64,000 bases of DNA, taken from positions 1 to 64,000 of the forward strand of contig NZ_NSKB01000002.1 of NCBI RefSeq assembly GCF_002286975.1. Reading direction: 5' to 3'. A program made the translations under genes and the position numbers. The notes beneath the pieces were generated by a model. It saw nothing but the letters and a program-made list of their open reading frames with translations, had not been told where the DNA came from and did no database searches. How positions within the stretch are numbered: the first letter of the stretch is position 1; each line of letters begins with the position of its first letter. This stretch comes from Halomonas salipaludis (GTDB lineage: Bacteria; Pseudomonadota; Gammaproteobacteria; Pseudomonadales; Halomonadaceae). Shown one piece after another: positions 8,237-18,618 of this stretch.

Positions 8237-9293
8237 CCTTGGCCTCCCGGCGGCGTGCCTGCTTGACGTCCTCGCGGGAGAGGATGAACTCCACGTCGCT
8301 GCTCTGCTCGCCCTGCATCAGCATCTTGGCCATCTGACGCGCCGGTACGTCGTTGAACAGCACCTGGTAGAGGCCTTCGGCCAACGGCATGTAGATGCCT
8401 TCGGCGTTGGCCTTGTCGCGCACCAGGCGCACGGTGTTAACGCCCTCGGCGACCTGGCCCAGTGCCTCGACGGCCTCGTCCAGGGTGCGCCCCTCGCCCA
8501 GCGCATGGCCGACCCGGTAGTTGCGCGACAGGTTCGACGAGCAGGTGACGATGAGATCCCCGACGCCGGCCAACCCAAGAAAGGTCATGGGGTTGGCGCC
8601 CTCCTCCACGGCGAAGCGACTCATCTCGGCCAACGCCCGGGTCATCAGCATACTGCGGGTGTTCTCACCCATGCCGAGCGCCGCGGCCATGCCGGCGGCG
8701 ATGGCATAGATGTTCTTGAGCGCGCCGCCCAGCTCGACCCCGTAGCGGTCATTGCTGGCATAGACCCGAAAGTAGTCGCAGCCGAGCACGCTCTGCACCC
8801 GCGCGCGGGTCAGCGGGTCATCGCTGGCGATTACCGTGGCGGTGAGCTGCTTTTGCGCCACCTCGGAGGCCAGGTTGGGCCCCGAGAGCACGCCGATATG
8901 GCCAAAGCCAGTCTCCTCCTCGAGGATCTGGCTCATCAGCTTGAACCCCTCCTCCTGGATGCCCTTGGTGGTACTCACCAGGATCTGCTCGGCATTCAAG
9001 TAGGGGCGCGCCTGGCGCACCACCTCGCGAAACGCCTTGGAGGGGATCGCCACCAGCACCAGCTCGGCGGCGTCGAGCACCTCGGCCATATCGCTGCTGG
9101 CGTGCACCGCGGGGTTGATGGCGTAGTCCGGCAGGTAGCGCGAGTTGCGCTGGTCGCGGTTGATCTCCTCGGCCAGTGCCGCGTCGCGCAGCCACTGGCG
9201 CACCGCACAGCCGTTGTCGGCGGCGATGCTGGCCAGGGCAGTGCCGAAGCTGCCGCCGCCGAGCACCGCCACTCGCGTGGGTTGTTGTGACAT
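8226..9293 (-). CDS. gpsA: NAD(P)-dependent glycerol-3-phosphate dehydrogenase
   Basis: 355 residues. It reduces dihydroxyacetone phosphate to sn-glycerol-3-phosphate for phospholipid synthesis. The N-terminal nucleotide-binding loop is [14 protein letters not shown] (about 8-21). The substrate domain includes the catalytic-type lysine in [13 protein letters not shown], and [23 protein letters not shown] 9293 was chosen over the longer open frame because AGAGG sits 5 nt before it and because an intrinsic terminator lies within the longer frame. Downstream sixA overlaps it by 11 bp. Confidence 0.95.
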   Translation of the reverse strand: MSQQPTRVAVLGGGSFGTALASIAADNGCAVRQWLRDAALAEEINRDQRNSRYLPDYAINPAVHASSDMAEVLDAAELVLVAIPSKAFREVVRQARPYLNAEQILVSTTKGIQEEGFKLMSQILEEETGFGHIGVLSGPNLASEVAQKQLTATVIASDDPLTRARVQSVLGCDYFRVYASNDRYGVELGGALKNIYAIAAGMAAALGMGENTRSMLMTRALAEMSRFAVEEGANPMTFLGLAGVGDLIVTCSSNLSRNYRVGHALGEGRTLDEAVEALGQVAEGVNTVRLVRDKANAEGIYMPLAEGLYQVLFNDVPARQMAKMLMQGEQSSDVEFILSREDVKQARRREAKDGD

Positions 9294-9343
9294 GGTCGCC
9301 TCTGAGCCTATTGAGGTTAACGTTACGCCGCATGGTAACCAAA

Positions 9344-9365
9344 AACGCCCCTCGAGAGGGGCGTT
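9344..9365 (-). terminator. Intrinsic terminator after pntB
   Basis: A GC-rich self-complementary stem (AACGCCCC / GGGGCGTT around CTCGAG) is followed on the minus strand by TTTTT. It lies 28 bp past the pntB stop and before gpsA, so it ends the pntAB transcript. Confidence 0.85.
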
Positions 9366-9392
9366 GGTGGGCAAAAGATCGCGGCATGGGGC

Positions 9393-10835
9393 CTATTCGA
9401 TCAGCGGGATCAACGTATCGATGCTGTCCCGCGCATCGCCGTAGAGCATGCGCGTGTTGTCCTTGAAGAACAGCGGGTTCTCGATGCCCGAGTAGCCGGT
9501 ACCCTGGCCACGCTTGCACACGAACACCACCCGCGAGCGCCATACCTCGAGCACCGGCATGCCGGCGATGGGGCTGTTGGGATCCTCCTGGGCGGCGGGA
9601 TTGACGATATCGTTGGAGCCGATCACGATCACCACGTCGGTGTCGGGGAAATCGTCGTTGATCTCGTCCATCTCCAGCACGATATCGTAGGGCACCTTGG
9701 CTTCGGCCAGCAGCACGTTCATGTGCCCCGGCAACCGGCCGGCCACCGGGTGAATGGCGAAGCGCACCTCCTTGCCCGCCGCGCGCAGCTTGCGGGTCAA
9801 CTCGCTCACCGCGTTCTGGGCCTGGGCCACCGCCATACCGTAGCCCGGCACGATGACCACGCTGTCGGCGCTGTTGAGCGCCGCGGCTACGCCGCCGGCG
9901 TCGATGGCCACCTGCTCGCCCTCGATCTCCGCCGCCGGCCCGCTGGTGCCGCCAAAGCCGCCGAGGATCACACTGAGGAAGTTGCGGTTCATCGCCTTGC
10001 ACATGATGTAAGAGAGAATCGCCCCGCTCGAGCCGACCAGCGCACCGGTAACGATCAGCAGATCGTTGGAGAGCGTGAAACCGATGGCCGCCGCCGCCCA
10101 GCCGGAGTAGCTGTTGAGCATCGATACCACCACCGGCATGTCGGCACCGCCGATGCCCATGATCAGGTGATAGCCGATGAAGAACGACAGCGCCGCCAGC
10201 ACCAGCAGCGTCCAGAAACCGGCGCCGTTCAGGTAGGCGATCGCCAGCAGCAGGCACAACCCCGCCGCCACGGCATTCAGCAGATGGCCACCGGGCAGCT
10301 GCTTGGGCTTGCCATCGACCTTGCCGGCCAGCTTGCCGAAGGCGATCACCGAGCCGGTGAAGGTCACCGCACCGATGAAGATGGCGAATACCACTTCGAG
10401 CTGCAGGAAGGTCAGCTCGTCGGGCGCCTTGGTGGCGACCAGCGCGGCGAAGGCCGAGAACTCCTCGGCCGCCCCTTCGGTGGCGCGTACCGCCAGCACC
10501 CGGCGCCGCTCCAGGTCGGCGCTCCAGGCCACGAACACCGCGGCCAGGCCGACGAAGCTGTGCAGCGCCGCGACCAGCTGCGGCATCTCGGTCATCGCCA
10601 CGCGCTTGGCGACCCACCAGCCGATCACCGCGCCGGCAACGATCATCGGGATCATTAGCCAGTAGGCGCCGATGCCCGGCCCCAGGGCGGTGAACACCAC
10701 CGCCAGCGCCATGCCGACGATGCCGTACCACACTGCCCGCTTGGCTTTTTCTTGATTGCTCAGCCCGCCCAACGACAGGATGAACAGTACACTCGCCGCA
10801 ATTGCCGCGGCAGATACGAATCCTTGACCCAACAT
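9393..10835 (-). CDS. pntB: NAD(P) transhydrogenase subunit beta
   Basis: 480 residues. The first about 270 form membrane helices (for example [57 protein letters not shown]). The C-terminal soluble dIII domain binds NADP(H); it contains [15 protein letters not shown] and later [16 protein letters not shown]. With PntA it couples inward proton flow to hydride transfer from NADH to NADP. It lies 16 bp downstream of pntA and ends in a strong terminator. Confidence 0.96.
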   Translation of the reverse strand: MLGQGFVSAAAIAASVLFILSLGGLSNQEKAKRAVWYGIVGMALAVVFTALGPGIGAYWLMIPMIVAGAVIGWWVAKRVAMTEMPQLVAALHSFVGLAAVFVAWSADLERRRVLAVRATEGAAEEFSAFAALVATKAPDELTFLQLEVVFAIFIGAVTFTGSVIAFGKLAGKVDGKPKQLPGGHLLNAVAAGLCLLLAIAYLNGAGFWTLLVLAALSFFIGYHLIMGIGGADMPVVVSMLNSYSGWAAAAIGFTLSNDLLIVTGALVGSSGAILSYIMCKAMNRNFLSVILGGFGGTSGPAAEIEGEQVAIDAGGVAAALNSADSVVIVPGYGMAVAQAQNAVSELTRKLRAAGKEVRFAIHPVAGRLPGHMNVLLAEAKVPYDIVLEMDEINDDFPDTDVVIVIGSNDIVNPAAQEDPNSPIAGMPVLEVWRSRVVFVCKRGQGTGYSGIENPLFFKDNTRMLYGDARDSIDTLIPLIE

Positions 10836-10851
10836 AGTCTGTCTCCGCCGC

Positions 10852-12429
10852 TCAGGATTTCTGGAACATGGCCAGCATCCGGCGTGTCACCAGGAAGCCA
10901 CCGACGATATTGATCGTTGCAATCAGCACCGAGATCGCGGCCAGCAGCACCACGACCCAGTTGCCCGAGCCGATCTGCAGCACCGCGCCGAGGATGATGA
11001 TCCCCGAGATCGCGTTGGTGACTGCCATCAGCGGCGTGTGCAACGAATGACTGACGTTCCAGATCACCTGAAAACCGACGAAGCAGGCCAGCACGAAGAC
11101 GATCAGGTGCTGCATGAACGACGCCGGGGCGATCTGCCCGAGTAGCAGCATCAGCGCCCCGCCGGCGCCGAGCAGCGTCAGCTGGCGCTTGGTCTGGGCC
11201 TTGAAGGTGGCAAGTTCGGCGGCCTTCTTCTCCTCCGGGGTCGGCGCTTTCTCCTTGGGCTTGGGTTTGGCCGCGGCAATCGCCTTGACCTTGGGCGGCG
11301 GCGGCGGGAAGGTCACCTCGCCCTGGTGGGCCACCGTGGCGCCGCGGATCACGTCATCTTCCATGTCGTGGACGATGGCGCCGTCCTTCTCCGGCGTCAG
11401 GTCGGTGAGCATATGCCGCACGTTGGTGGCGTAGAGCAGCGAGGCCTGGGTCGCCATGCGCGAGGGGAAGTCGGTATAGCCGACCACCACCACGCCGTTG
11501 TCGCTGACCACCCGCTGGTCGGGCTGGGTCAGGTCGCAGTTGCCGCCCTTCTCGGCGGCCAGGTCGATGATCACCGAGCCCGGTTTCATTGCCGCGACCA
11601 TGTCCGCCAGCCACAGCTTAGGGGCCGGCTGGCCGGGGATCAGCGCGGTGGTGATGACGATATCCACCTCCGGCGCCTGCTCACGGAACAGCGCCAGCTG
11701 CTTCTCGCGGAACTCGGGGCTGGAGGGCTTGGCGTAGCCGCCGCTCTCGGAACCGTCGGCGCTGTCATCGAAGTCGAGGAACAGGAACTCGGCGCCCATG
11801 GATTCGATCTGCTCGGCCACTTCGGGGCGCACGTCAAAGGCGCGTACCACCGCGCCCAGGCTGGTCGCGGTGCCGATGGCGGCGAGCCCCGCCACCCCGG
11901 CGCCGATTATCAGCACCTTGGCCGGGGGCACCTTGCCGGCGGCGGTCACCTGACCGGTGAAGAAGCGCCCAAAGTTGTTGCCGGCCTCGATCACCGCGCG
12001 GTAGCCGGCGATATTGGCCATCGAGGAGAGCGCATCCATCTTCTGGGCCCGCGAGATGCGCGGCACCATGTCCATGGCGATCACGCTGGCGCCGCTAGCC
12101 CGGCAGCGCTCCAGCAGCGCCTCCTGCTGGGCCGGCCAGAAGAAGCTGATCAGCGTCTGCCCCTCGCGCAGCAGGTCGGCCTCGGCCCGCGACGGCTCGC
12201 GCACCTTGATCACCACCTCGGCCTCGCGCCACAGTGCCTCGGCGCTATCGACCAGGGTAACGCCGGCCTCGCGGTAGGCGTCGTCGTCAAAGCCGGCGGC
12301 CAGGCCGGCGCCGCGCTCCACCAGGCACTCGTGGCCGAGCTTGTGGATGTGTCCAGCGCTCTCCGGGGTCAAGGCCACTCGGGCCTCACCGGCAAACGTC
12401 TCCTTGGGTGCTCCAATTTTCACGTGCAT
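10852..12429 (-). CDS. pntA: NAD(P) transhydrogenase subunit alpha, one-piece form
   Basis: 525 residues. The NAD-binding dI domain is N-terminal ([20 protein letters not shown]; nucleotide loop [15 protein letters not shown] around 180). A charged, proline-rich linker of about 40 residues (about 375-415, [14 protein letters not shown] then [16 protein letters not shown]) joins it to a C-terminal membrane part of four segments. Many bacteria split these into two genes; here they are fused as in E. coli. ATG 12429 follows AGGAGGGG; the longer frame to 12528 has no ribosome site and enters the intergenic region. Confidence 0.95.
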   Translation of the reverse strand: MHVKIGAPKETFAGEARVALTPESAGHIHKLGHECLVERGAGLAAGFDDDAYREAGVTLVDSAEALWREAEVVIKVREPSRAEADLLREGQTLISFFWPAQQEALLERCRASGASVIAMDMVPRISRAQKMDALSSMANIAGYRAVIEAGNNFGRFFTGQVTAAGKVPPAKVLIIGAGVAGLAAIGTATSLGAVVRAFDVRPEVAEQIESMGAEFLFLDFDDSADGSESGGYAKPSSPEFREKQLALFREQAPEVDIVITTALIPGQPAPKLWLADMVAAMKPGSVIIDLAAEKGGNCDLTQPDQRVVSDNGVVVVGYTDFPSRMATQASLLYATNVRHMLTDLTPEKDGAIVHDMEDDVIRGATVAHQGEVTFPPPPPKVKAIAAAKPKPKEKAPTPEEKKAAELATFKAQTKRQLTLLGAGGALMLLLGQIAPASFMQHLIVFVLACFVGFQVIWNVSHSLHTPLMAVTNAISGIIILGAVLQIGSGNWVVVLLAAISVLIATINIVGGFLVTRRMLAMFQKS

Positions 12430-12484
12430 TCCCCTCCTTGTCATCGAAGCTAGGCGTGATGGCGTATTGTTGTGGGTCGAGCCG

Positions 12485-13084
12485 TCAGTAGTGCCTGACG
12501 ACCTCCAGGGTCGAGGCGATCTCTGCATATTCGCCGTCGAGCAGTGCCAGGTTCAAGCGGTGCACTTCTTCGGCAGGCCAACGCTGGCCGTGGCGATCTT
12601 CCACCGCAAAGGTAGCGCAGGCATCCTCGACCACGCTGACGGCGAAGTCGAGGCAGGCAGCATGACGCACCGTGGTGCTCACTGAATGCGCGGTGGCGAC
12701 ACCGGCCACGACCAGACGCGCCACGCCGTAGCGGCGCAGCCAGCTTTCGAGGTCGGTGCCGATGAAGGCGCTGTTGACGTGCTTGGTGACCACGCGTTCG
12801 CCCTGTCGTGGCATCACGCACGCCTTGAAGTCGGCACCGGGCTGGCCCGAACGATAGGGCGAGCGCGGCGTGCGCGAGAAGTGTCGCACGTGCACGATAT
12901 TGCCGTTGCCACCGCGCCAGCAGGCCAGCAGATCGGCCAGCCGCGCCTCCATCTCGGGATTGTTGCGCTCGCCCCAGTAGCGGGTGTCGTCGATGGCCTG
13001 CTGGACATCGATGATCATCAGCGCCGCACCCTCGTCGCGGGCATCGCAGATGCGTAGCTTGGTCTGGCCGACCTGACGATTCAT
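12485..13084 (-). CDS. Isochorismatase-family hydrolase with Ser in place of the nucleophilic Cys
   Basis: 199 residues of the isochorismatase/nicotinamidase fold. The expected triad positions are D26 ([10 protein letters not shown]), K101 ([10 protein letters not shown]) and residue 134 in [13 protein letters not shown]. The last should be Cys in an amidase; here the codon TCA gives Ser. Related proteins without the Cys exist (EntB isochorismatase also lacks it), so the protein may be a hydrolase on a non-amide substrate or have altered activity. It ends 56 bp before pntA and may be read together with it. No substrate can be assigned. Confidence 0.8.
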   Translation of the reverse strand: MNRQVGQTKLRICDARDEGAALMIIDVQQAIDDTRYWGERNNPEMEARLADLLACWRGGNGNIVHVRHFSRTPRSPYRSGQPGADFKACVMPRQGERVVTKHVNSAFIGTDLESWLRRYGVARLVVAGVATAHSVSTTVRHAACLDFAVSVVEDACATFAVEDRHGQRWPAEEVHRLNLALLDGEYAEIASTLEVVRHY

Positions 13085-13186
13085 TGCGCTGCCTCTTGCG
13101 GGAATTCACTGCAGCATAGGCGTTGAACGGCGACTCTGCCGACCGCCCAGCCAACGCGTGCGACATTCGCTGCCCCAGACGCAGAA

Positions 13187-13215
13187 GGCCCCGCCAGCGT
13201 AGTGCCGGCGGGGCC
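13187..13215 (-). terminator. Hairpin downstream of htpG
   Basis: GGCCCCGCC and GGCGGGGCC form a 9-bp stem around an 11-nt loop, 35 bp after the htpG stop. The tail on the minus strand (TTCTG) is poor in T, so termination may be partial. Confidence 0.55.
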
Positions 13216-13249
13216 ATCGATGCTTACTTACTACGTGAGGTCTGGGATG

Positions 13250-15154
13250 TCAGGCGGTGAGCAGCGCGTTGAGGCGCTTGACGTAGGCCGCCGGGTCGTC
13301 GAGATGACCACCCTCGGCGATGATCGCCTGGTCGAGCAGGATCCGCGCCAAGTCGCCGAACGCCTCGCCCTCGGCGCCCTCCAGGCGGCCCACCAGGGCG
13401 TGCTCAGGGTTGAGTTCGAGGATCGGCTTGACCTCCGGCAACGGCTGGCCGGCGGCTTCCATGATGCGACGCATCTGGAAGCCCATCTCGTTCTCCGGTA
13501 GTACCACGCAGGCCGGCGAGTCGGTCAGGCGGTGGGTCACCTTGACCTCCTGGACCTCTTCGCCCAGCGCCTCCTTGACGCGCTTGAGCAGGTCTTCCTT
13601 GGCCTTGGCGGTCTCCTCCTGGGCCTTCTTCTCCTCCTCGCCTTCGATCTCGCCGAGATCCAGCTCGCCCTTGGCCACATCGACGAAGGCCTTGCCATCG
13701 AACTCGGTGAGGTGGCTCATCAGCCACTCGTCGATGCGATCGGAGAGTAGCAGCACTTCGATGCCCTTCTTGCGGAAGATCTCCAGGTGCGGGCTGTTCT
13801 TGGCTGCATTGAAGCTGTCGGCGACGATGTAGTAGATCTTCTGCTGGCCTTCCTGCATGCGCTCGACGTAGGCCGCCAGCGACTGATCCTGGGTAGTGCT
13901 GTCGGTGTGGGTGGTGGCGAAGCGCAGCAGCCCGGCGATCTTGTCGCGGTTGGCGTAGTCCTCGGCGGGGCCCTCCTTGAGCACGCTGCCGAAGGTGTTC
14001 CAGAAGGTCTGGTAGGCGTCGTCGTCCTTGGCCAGCTTCTTGAGCATATCCAGCGAGCGCTTGGTCAGCGCGCTCTTCATCTTCTCGACCTGCGGGTCCT
14101 GCTGCAGCAGCTCGCGGGAGACGTTGAGCGACAGGTCCTTGGTGTCCACCACGCCCTTGATGAAGCGCAGGTAGAGCGGCAGGAACTGCTCGGCGTCGTC
14201 CATGATGAACACGCGCTGCACGTAGAGCTTGACGCCACGCGCGCCATCGCGCTCGTAGAGGTCGAAGGGCGCGCGGCCGGGCACGTAGAGCAGGCTGGTG
14301 TACTCGAGCTTGCCCTCGACCTTGTTGTGGCTCCAGGTCAGCGGATCGCTGAAGTCGTGGGCGACGTGCTTGTAGAAGGCCTTGTAGTCGTCGTCGCTGA
14401 GGTCGCTCTTGGGTCGCACCCACAGCGCGGTGGCCTCATTGACGGTCTCCCAGGTGGTGACGTCGCTGCCCTCGATGGGGTTGCCGTCGTCGTCCTTGGC
14501 GGACTCGACCTTGGGCATGCGCACCGGCACGTCGATATGGTCGGAGTATTTGCGGATCAGGCTCTTGAGCCGGAAGTCGTCGGCGAACTCCTTAGCGTCG
14601 TCCTTGAGGTACAACACGATCTCGGTCCCGCGGGCGGGACGCTCGATCTCGCCGATGGTGAACTCGCCCTCGCCCTTGGAGCGCCACTCGACGCCGGCCT
14701 CGCTGGGCTCGTCGGCGCGGCGTGTACGCACGATAACCTCGTCGGCGACGATGAATCCGGAGTAGAAGCCGACCCCGAACTGGCCGATCAGCTTGGCGTC
14801 CTTCTGCTGCTCACCAGAGAGCTGCTGGAGGAACTCGGCGGTACCGCTGCGGGCGATGGTGCCGAGGTTCTTGATCACCTCGTCGCGGTTCATGCCGATG
14901 CCGGTGTCGCGCAGGGTCACGCTATTGGCCTCGGCGTCGACCTCGATCTCGACGCGCAGCTCGCTGTCATTCTCGTACAGCGCATCGTTGTCCAGTGCCT
15001 CGTAGCGCAGCTTGTCGCAGGCGTCGGCGGCATTGGAAATCAGCTCACGCAGGAAGATCTCCCGGTTGGAGTACAGGGAGTGGATCATCAGATGCAGTAG
15101 CTGCTTGACCTCGGTCTGAAAACCCAGGGTTTCTTCTTGAGTGGCAGTGGCCAT
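13250..15154 (-). CDS. htpG: Molecular chaperone HtpG (Hsp90)
   Basis: 634 residues. The GHKL ATPase domain comes first (LQTEVKQLL-type N-terminus; [53 protein letters not shown]). The middle domain follows ([43 protein letters not shown]), then a C-terminal dimerisation domain ([16 protein letters not shown]). ATG 15154 has GAGGG about 9 nt upstream and gives [12 protein letters not shown], the usual start; ATG 15169 has no ribosome site. A sigma-32 promoter lies upstream. Confidence 0.97.
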   Translation of the reverse strand: MATATQEETLGFQTEVKQLLHLMIHSLYSNREIFLRELISNAADACDKLRYEALDNDALYENDSELRVEIEVDAEANSVTLRDTGIGMNRDEVIKNLGTIARSGTAEFLQQLSGEQQKDAKLIGQFGVGFYSGFIVADEVIVRTRRADEPSEAGVEWRSKGEGEFTIGEIERPARGTEIVLYLKDDAKEFADDFRLKSLIRKYSDHIDVPVRMPKVESAKDDDGNPIEGSDVTTWETVNEATALWVRPKSDLSDDDYKAFYKHVAHDFSDPLTWSHNKVEGKLEYTSLLYVPGRAPFDLYERDGARGVKLYVQRVFIMDDAEQFLPLYLRFIKGVVDTKDLSLNVSRELLQQDPQVEKMKSALTKRSLDMLKKLAKDDDAYQTFWNTFGSVLKEGPAEDYANRDKIAGLLRFATTHTDSTTQDQSLAAYVERMQEGQQKIYYIVADSFNAAKNSPHLEIFRKKGIEVLLLSDRIDEWLMSHLTEFDGKAFVDVAKGELDLGEIEGEEEKKAQEETAKAKEDLLKRVKEALGEEVQEVKVTHRLTDSPACVVLPENEMGFQMRRIMEAAGQPLPEVKPILELNPEHALVGRLEGAEGEAFGDLARILLDQAIIAEGGHLDDPAAYVKRLNALLTA

Positions 15155-15223
15155 GGAACGAGCCCTCATAGGATCACAGTGAAAAAAGGCGGCCTCTCGG
15201 CGCCAGGTCGTAACGTGATCGTG

Positions 15224-15251
15224 ATATGGGGCTCAGCGTGCGCTTTTCAAG
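15224..15251 (-). promoter_or_regulatory. htpG: Heat-shock (sigma-32) promoter of htpG
   Basis: On the minus strand the -35 element CTTGAA (15246-15251) and the -10 element CCCCATAT (15224-15231) are separated by 14 bp. Both match the sigma-32 consensus. The -35 contains the TGA stop of the upstream thioesterase gene. The first transcribed base would be near 15217, about 60 nt before the ATG. Confidence 0.85.
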
Positions 15252-15726
15252 CGTTGCGGTTGATCAGCGAGGCGTCGTCCGGGTCGGCCAGGGCGAAGTG
15301 CAGTCGCGCCGTGGCCACCGGCTGCGCCTCGCTCTGCTGCCATGCGGTCACCTGGACGTTGGCCATGCGCTTGCCTTCACGCAGCAGCCGACAACGCGCC
15401 TGGGTCGGCGCCAACCGCGCCGCCTGCAGGAAGTCGATGGAGAAGTCGATGATCTTGGGCAGCCGCGGCTCGCGTGTCGCCAGCATCAGATCCAGGGAGG
15501 CGGCAGTTTCCATGAAGGCTGCCACGACCCCGCCGTGCAGGGCCGGCAGCAGCACATTGCCCACGTTGCCCTGCTGCGGTGCCAGGTGGAAGAGCACGCC
15601 GTGGTCGTCGACCTCGGCGCTGACGCCGATACGCCGGGCATAGGGAACCAGCGCCAACCATGCCGCCAGATCGCCATGTTCGCGGGTGTGAGCCAACCAC
15701 TGGCTAGCGGTGAAGGTCTCAAACAT
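15247..15726 (-). CDS. PaaI-like hotdog thioesterase (second of a tandem pair)
   Basis: 159 residues with a hotdog fold. The core reads LPALHGGVVAAFMETAASLDLM (the HGG motif and following helix) and IIDFSIDFLQAARLAPTQARCRLLREGKRMANVQV. Such proteins hydrolyse acyl-CoA or aryl-CoA thioesters. ATG 15726 was chosen over a longer frame because it has GAGG 9 nt upstream and opens MFETFTASQWL. It overlaps the upstream thioesterase by 8 bp (ATGTTTGA), implying coupled translation and perhaps a heteromer. Its stop lies inside the htpG promoter. Substrate unknown. Confidence 0.85.
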   Translation of the reverse strand: MFETFTASQWLAHTREHGDLAAWLALVPYARRIGVSAEVDDHGVLFHLAPQQGNVGNVLLPALHGGVVAAFMETAASLDLMLATREPRLPKIIDFSIDFLQAARLAPTQARCRLLREGKRMANVQVTAWQQSEAQPVATARLHFALADPDDASLINRNA

Positions 15727-16216
15727 TCGCCGACACCTCTCCAAACAGCGCCGCGGCAAAGCCCGACGGCGTATTGCGCGGCCCCAGCCGCACGAAGTTG
15801 CCGATACCGCGGGCCACGATGCGTTCCGGCTGCTGCCAGACGCGCCCCTCGGTAAACACCACCGACTCGGAGCTGCGTACCACCCAGGCCTCACCGTGCA
15901 GGCCGTGGCCGGCCAGCGCCGGCCGGTAGTGGTCGACGCGCAGATCGAGTGTCGGACACACCTCCGGCTCAGGCAGGCCGCACAGCACCGCCGAGCCGCA
16001 CAGAGTATCCAGTAGCATGCTCAGCACGCCGCCATGGACCAGCCCACGCTGGCTGTCGCCAAGCAGGTCGTCGTGCCACGGCAGGCGCATGGTCACCCTG
16101 GGCGGTGCTACCTCCATCACCTCGAGCCCCAGTGCCTGGGTATGGGGAATCACCTGGACGAAGCGCGTCAGCGCCGCCTGCCAGGCCTCGGGGGTACGCT
16201 CATCGCCACTATTCAT
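15719..16216 (-). CDS. PaaI-like hotdog thioesterase (first of a tandem pair)
   Basis: 165 residues with the hotdog core GDSQRGLVHGGVLSMLLDTLCGSAVL and LDLRVDHYRPALAGHGLHGEAWVVRSSESVVFTEGRV, as in the PaaI/DUF4442-type acyl-CoA thioesterases. It is related to, but not a close copy of, the protein encoded next to it. ATG 16216 precedes NSGDERTPEAW. Divergently oriented slt starts 173 bp away on the other strand. The exact acyl substrate cannot be inferred. Confidence 0.85.
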   Translation of the reverse strand: MNSGDERTPEAWQAALTRFVQVIPHTQALGLEVMEVAPPRVTMRLPWHDDLLGDSQRGLVHGGVLSMLLDTLCGSAVLCGLPEPEVCPTLDLRVDHYRPALAGHGLHGEAWVVRSSESVVFTEGRVWQQPERIVARGIGNFVRLGPRNTPSGFAAALFGEVSANV

Positions 16217-16388
16217 TGCTGCCCCAGCCAGTATTCAAACGTATGACTTAACATTTAGCGTCAAATCCAGTGCGTCGGCAACGTCGACCTTAGCCGCCCC
16301 TGTCGCCGCTGCGCGACACTACTCAGCGGGCGGCGCATCGGCGAGGATAGGCGGGTCGAGTTCGCACGCACCGAGAGGCACCGCCGTC

Positions 16389-18338
16389 ATGCAACACATC
16401 CGTCTCGCCAGGGGTGCCGTCACCCTGTTTACCGCCCTGGCACTCAGCCTGCCACTTCACGCCGACCAGAGCCGCGACCAGGCCATGCGCGACGCCCTGG
16501 AGGCGGCCCGTAACCAGGAGTGGAGCCGCGTCGATGCCGCCGGCATCGACGACCACCTGCTGGCCGGCTACGTCGAGTACCATCGCCTGCGCGCGCGCCT
16601 GCCCCAGGCCGAGCCGGGGCAGATCCTCGACTTCATGGAGCGTCACGCCGACTCGCCGCTGGCCGAATGGATGCGCGGCCAGGCCCAGACCCGCTACGGC
16701 CAGGCCGGCCGCTTCGGCAGCCTGTTGGCGGTCAGCGACGGCGTGCCCAGTGGCGGCGAACGCCAGTGCTACTATTACACCGCCCTGCTGGGCAGCGACC
16801 CTGCCGCCGCCACCGAGGGCGGTCGCGAACTGTGGATGGTCGGGCACTCCCAGCCCTCGGCCTGCGACACCCTGTTCGACCGCCTGCGTGCCAGCGGCGA
16901 GATCAGCGCCGAGGACGTCTGGGGGCGCAAGATGCTGGCCTGGCAGAACGGCGAAAGCGGCCTGATGCGCTATCTCGGGCGGTTGCTCGGCAGCGACTGG
17001 GACGACGCCCGCGACGCCGTAGAGCGGCTGCGCGGCGACTACTCAGCGGTGACCCGAGTGCCCGCGCAGGTCGGCCCCGGGGGGCGCGGCAGCAGCGCGA
17101 TGTTCGCCGCCGCCATGCACGGTTTTACCCGCGCCGATACCGAAGCGGCACTGGAGGCGTGGCGCAAGATCGCGCCGCATCTCAGCATCGACAGCGACGC
17201 CCGCCACGACATCGAACACGACCTGGCGTTCTACTCCATGGTCCGCGACGTCCGCCAGAACCTGGCCTGGGTCGACGAGGCCCTGCCGCGGCTGGTCAGC
17301 GGCAGCCTGTATGAGCTGCGCGTGCGCAACGCCCTGGCTCGGCGCGACTGGCAGGACGCCCGGCAGTGGCTGGAGAGAATGCCCGAGGATACCCTCAGCG
17401 ACAGCCGCTGGCAGTACTGGCTGGCACGCAGCAACGAGATGCTGGGCAACAGCGAGGCGGCCAACGCAGCTTATGCGCGTGCTGCCGAGGGCCGCAATTT
17501 CTTCGCCTTCGCCGCCGCCGACCGCCTCGACCAGCCCTATGCGCTGAACATGGAGCGCGCCGCGTTCAACGACGACTACCGCCAGGAAGTCGCCAATTGG
17601 CCGGTGGTACAGCGCACCGAGGCGCTGATGCGCATCGGCGAGCAGGGCCTGGCCAACAGCGAGTGGTATGCCGCCGTGGCACGCGCCAGCAACCAGGAGG
17701 CCCACGCCCTGGCCGACTACGCCCAGCGCCAGGGCTGGTACGCCAAGCTGGTGCAGACCACCATCACCGGCCAGATGTGGGATGCCCTGGAGTGGCGCTT
17801 CCCGCAGGCTTTCCGCGAGGACTTCATGCACTGGGGGCGCATGACCGGCGTCGACCCCTACCTGCTGATGGGCATCGCCCGCCGCGAAAGCGCCTACAAT
17901 ACCGAGGCGCTGTCGCCGGCCGGTGCCCGCGGCCTGATGCAGCTCATGCCCGGCACCGCCACCCAGCTCAGTCGCCAGCTGGGCATCAGCGACCCGGGCC
18001 CCTACGGCGTGCTCGACCCGGCGCTCAATATCCGCCTTGGCAGCACCTACATCCGCGACATGACCAACCGCTACAGCGGCAACCGCCTGGCCGCCGCCGC
18101 GGCCTACAACGCTGGCCCCGGCCGGGTCGACCGCTGGCTGCGCGATTCGCCGCAGGAGTTCGACCTGTTCGTCGAGAGCATCCCGTTCCGCGAGACTCGC
18201 GACTACGTGCAGGCGGTGCTCGCCTACCGGGTGATCTTCGAGAGCCTGGCCAACGGCGGCGACAGCCGCGGCGTGGCAATGCTCACCCCGGCTGAGCGCA
18301 ACGTGCGCTATGACGCCTCGCTGCTGGCCCGCAACTGA
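16389..18338 (+). CDS. slt: Soluble lytic murein transglycosylase
   Basis: 649 residues, as expected for Slt70. A signal peptide (MQHIRLARGAVTLFTALALSL, cleavage near HADQ) leads into a long alpha-superhelical U/L domain of TPR-like repeats (about 30-460). The C-terminal lysozyme-like domain has the catalytic glutamate at E500 in GIARRESAYN, then LSPAGARGLMQLMPGTA and AAAAAYNAGPGRVDRWL. It cleaves peptidoglycan glycan strands to 1,6-anhydro ends in the periplasm. ATG 16389 follows GAGAGG by 10 nt; the open frame extends upstream across the antisense thioesterase gene but is not credible there. A structured repeat follows the stop. Confidence 0.95.
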   Translation: MQHIRLARGAVTLFTALALSLPLHADQSRDQAMRDALEAARNQEWSRVDAAGIDDHLLAGYVEYHRLRARLPQAEPGQILDFMERHADSPLAEWMRGQAQTRYGQAGRFGSLLAVSDGVPSGGERQCYYYTALLGSDPAAATEGGRELWMVGHSQPSACDTLFDRLRASGEISAEDVWGRKMLAWQNGESGLMRYLGRLLGSDWDDARDAVERLRGDYSAVTRVPAQVGPGGRGSSAMFAAAMHGFTRADTEAALEAWRKIAPHLSIDSDARHDIEHDLAFYSMVRDVRQNLAWVDEALPRLVSGSLYELRVRNALARRDWQDARQWLERMPEDTLSDSRWQYWLARSNEMLGNSEAANAAYARAAEGRNFFAFAAADRLDQPYALNMERAAFNDDYRQEVANWPVVQRTEALMRIGEQGLANSEWYAAVARASNQEAHALADYAQRQGWYAKLVQTTITGQMWDALEWRFPQAFREDFMHWGRMTGVDPYLLMGIARRESAYNTEALSPAGARGLMQLMPGTATQLSRQLGISDPGPYGVLDPALNIRLGSTYIRDMTNRYSGNRLAAAAAYNAGPGRVDRWLRDSPQEFDLFVESIPFRETRDYVQAVLAYRVIFESLANGGDSRGVAMLTPAERNVRYDASLLARN

Positions 18339-18387
18339 GCTTCGCGCTGCGAGCAATATGAGGCAAACATCAGCGCGTAGCCCGCAT

Positions 18388-18600
18388 GCTCGGCGCTGAT
18401 CCGGTGATAGGCCTACGAGAGGGCGCTACAAGCTGTCCCTAGGCGCTCCCGATGCCCTGCTGCGCTCTCGCATCCTGCTCCGCTTGCAGGACCGGGGCTG
18501 GCCATCCATGGCCAGCCCGTTCGGAGGAATCCTCCTCACCCATGGCATCGGAACCCTCTCTACGGCCTATCCCCGGCGCCCCTCGCTGATATGCCGCAGC
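18388..18600 (+). repeat. Intergenic quasi-palindromic element, copy A (long form)
   Basis: A complete element between the convergent slt and RhtB genes. Nested stems: outer GATAGGCC (18406-18413) with GGCCTATC (18564-18571); middle GAGAGGG (18417-18423) with CCCTCTC (18554-18560); inner CCGATGCC (18449-18456) with GGCATCGG (18544-18551). The centre carries an extra 87 nt with its own hairpin, GGGCTGGCC / GGCCAGCCC around ATCCAT (18495-18518). Compare copies at 27638, 56549 and 60814. Confidence 0.85.
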
Positions 18601-18618
18601 CCGTCGTCCATAGCAGTA

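Noticed and set aside
8818-10731. Minus-strand frame of 637 codons spanning the gpsA-pntB junction
   Set aside because: It reads through the intrinsic terminator and is in the wrong frame for both genes, giving Gly/Arg-rich nonsense sequence.
16017-16388. Upstream extension of the slt frame
   Set aside because: It lies antisense to the thioesterase gene and would place the signal peptide deep inside the protein; ATG 16389 has a ribosome site and a normal signal sequence.
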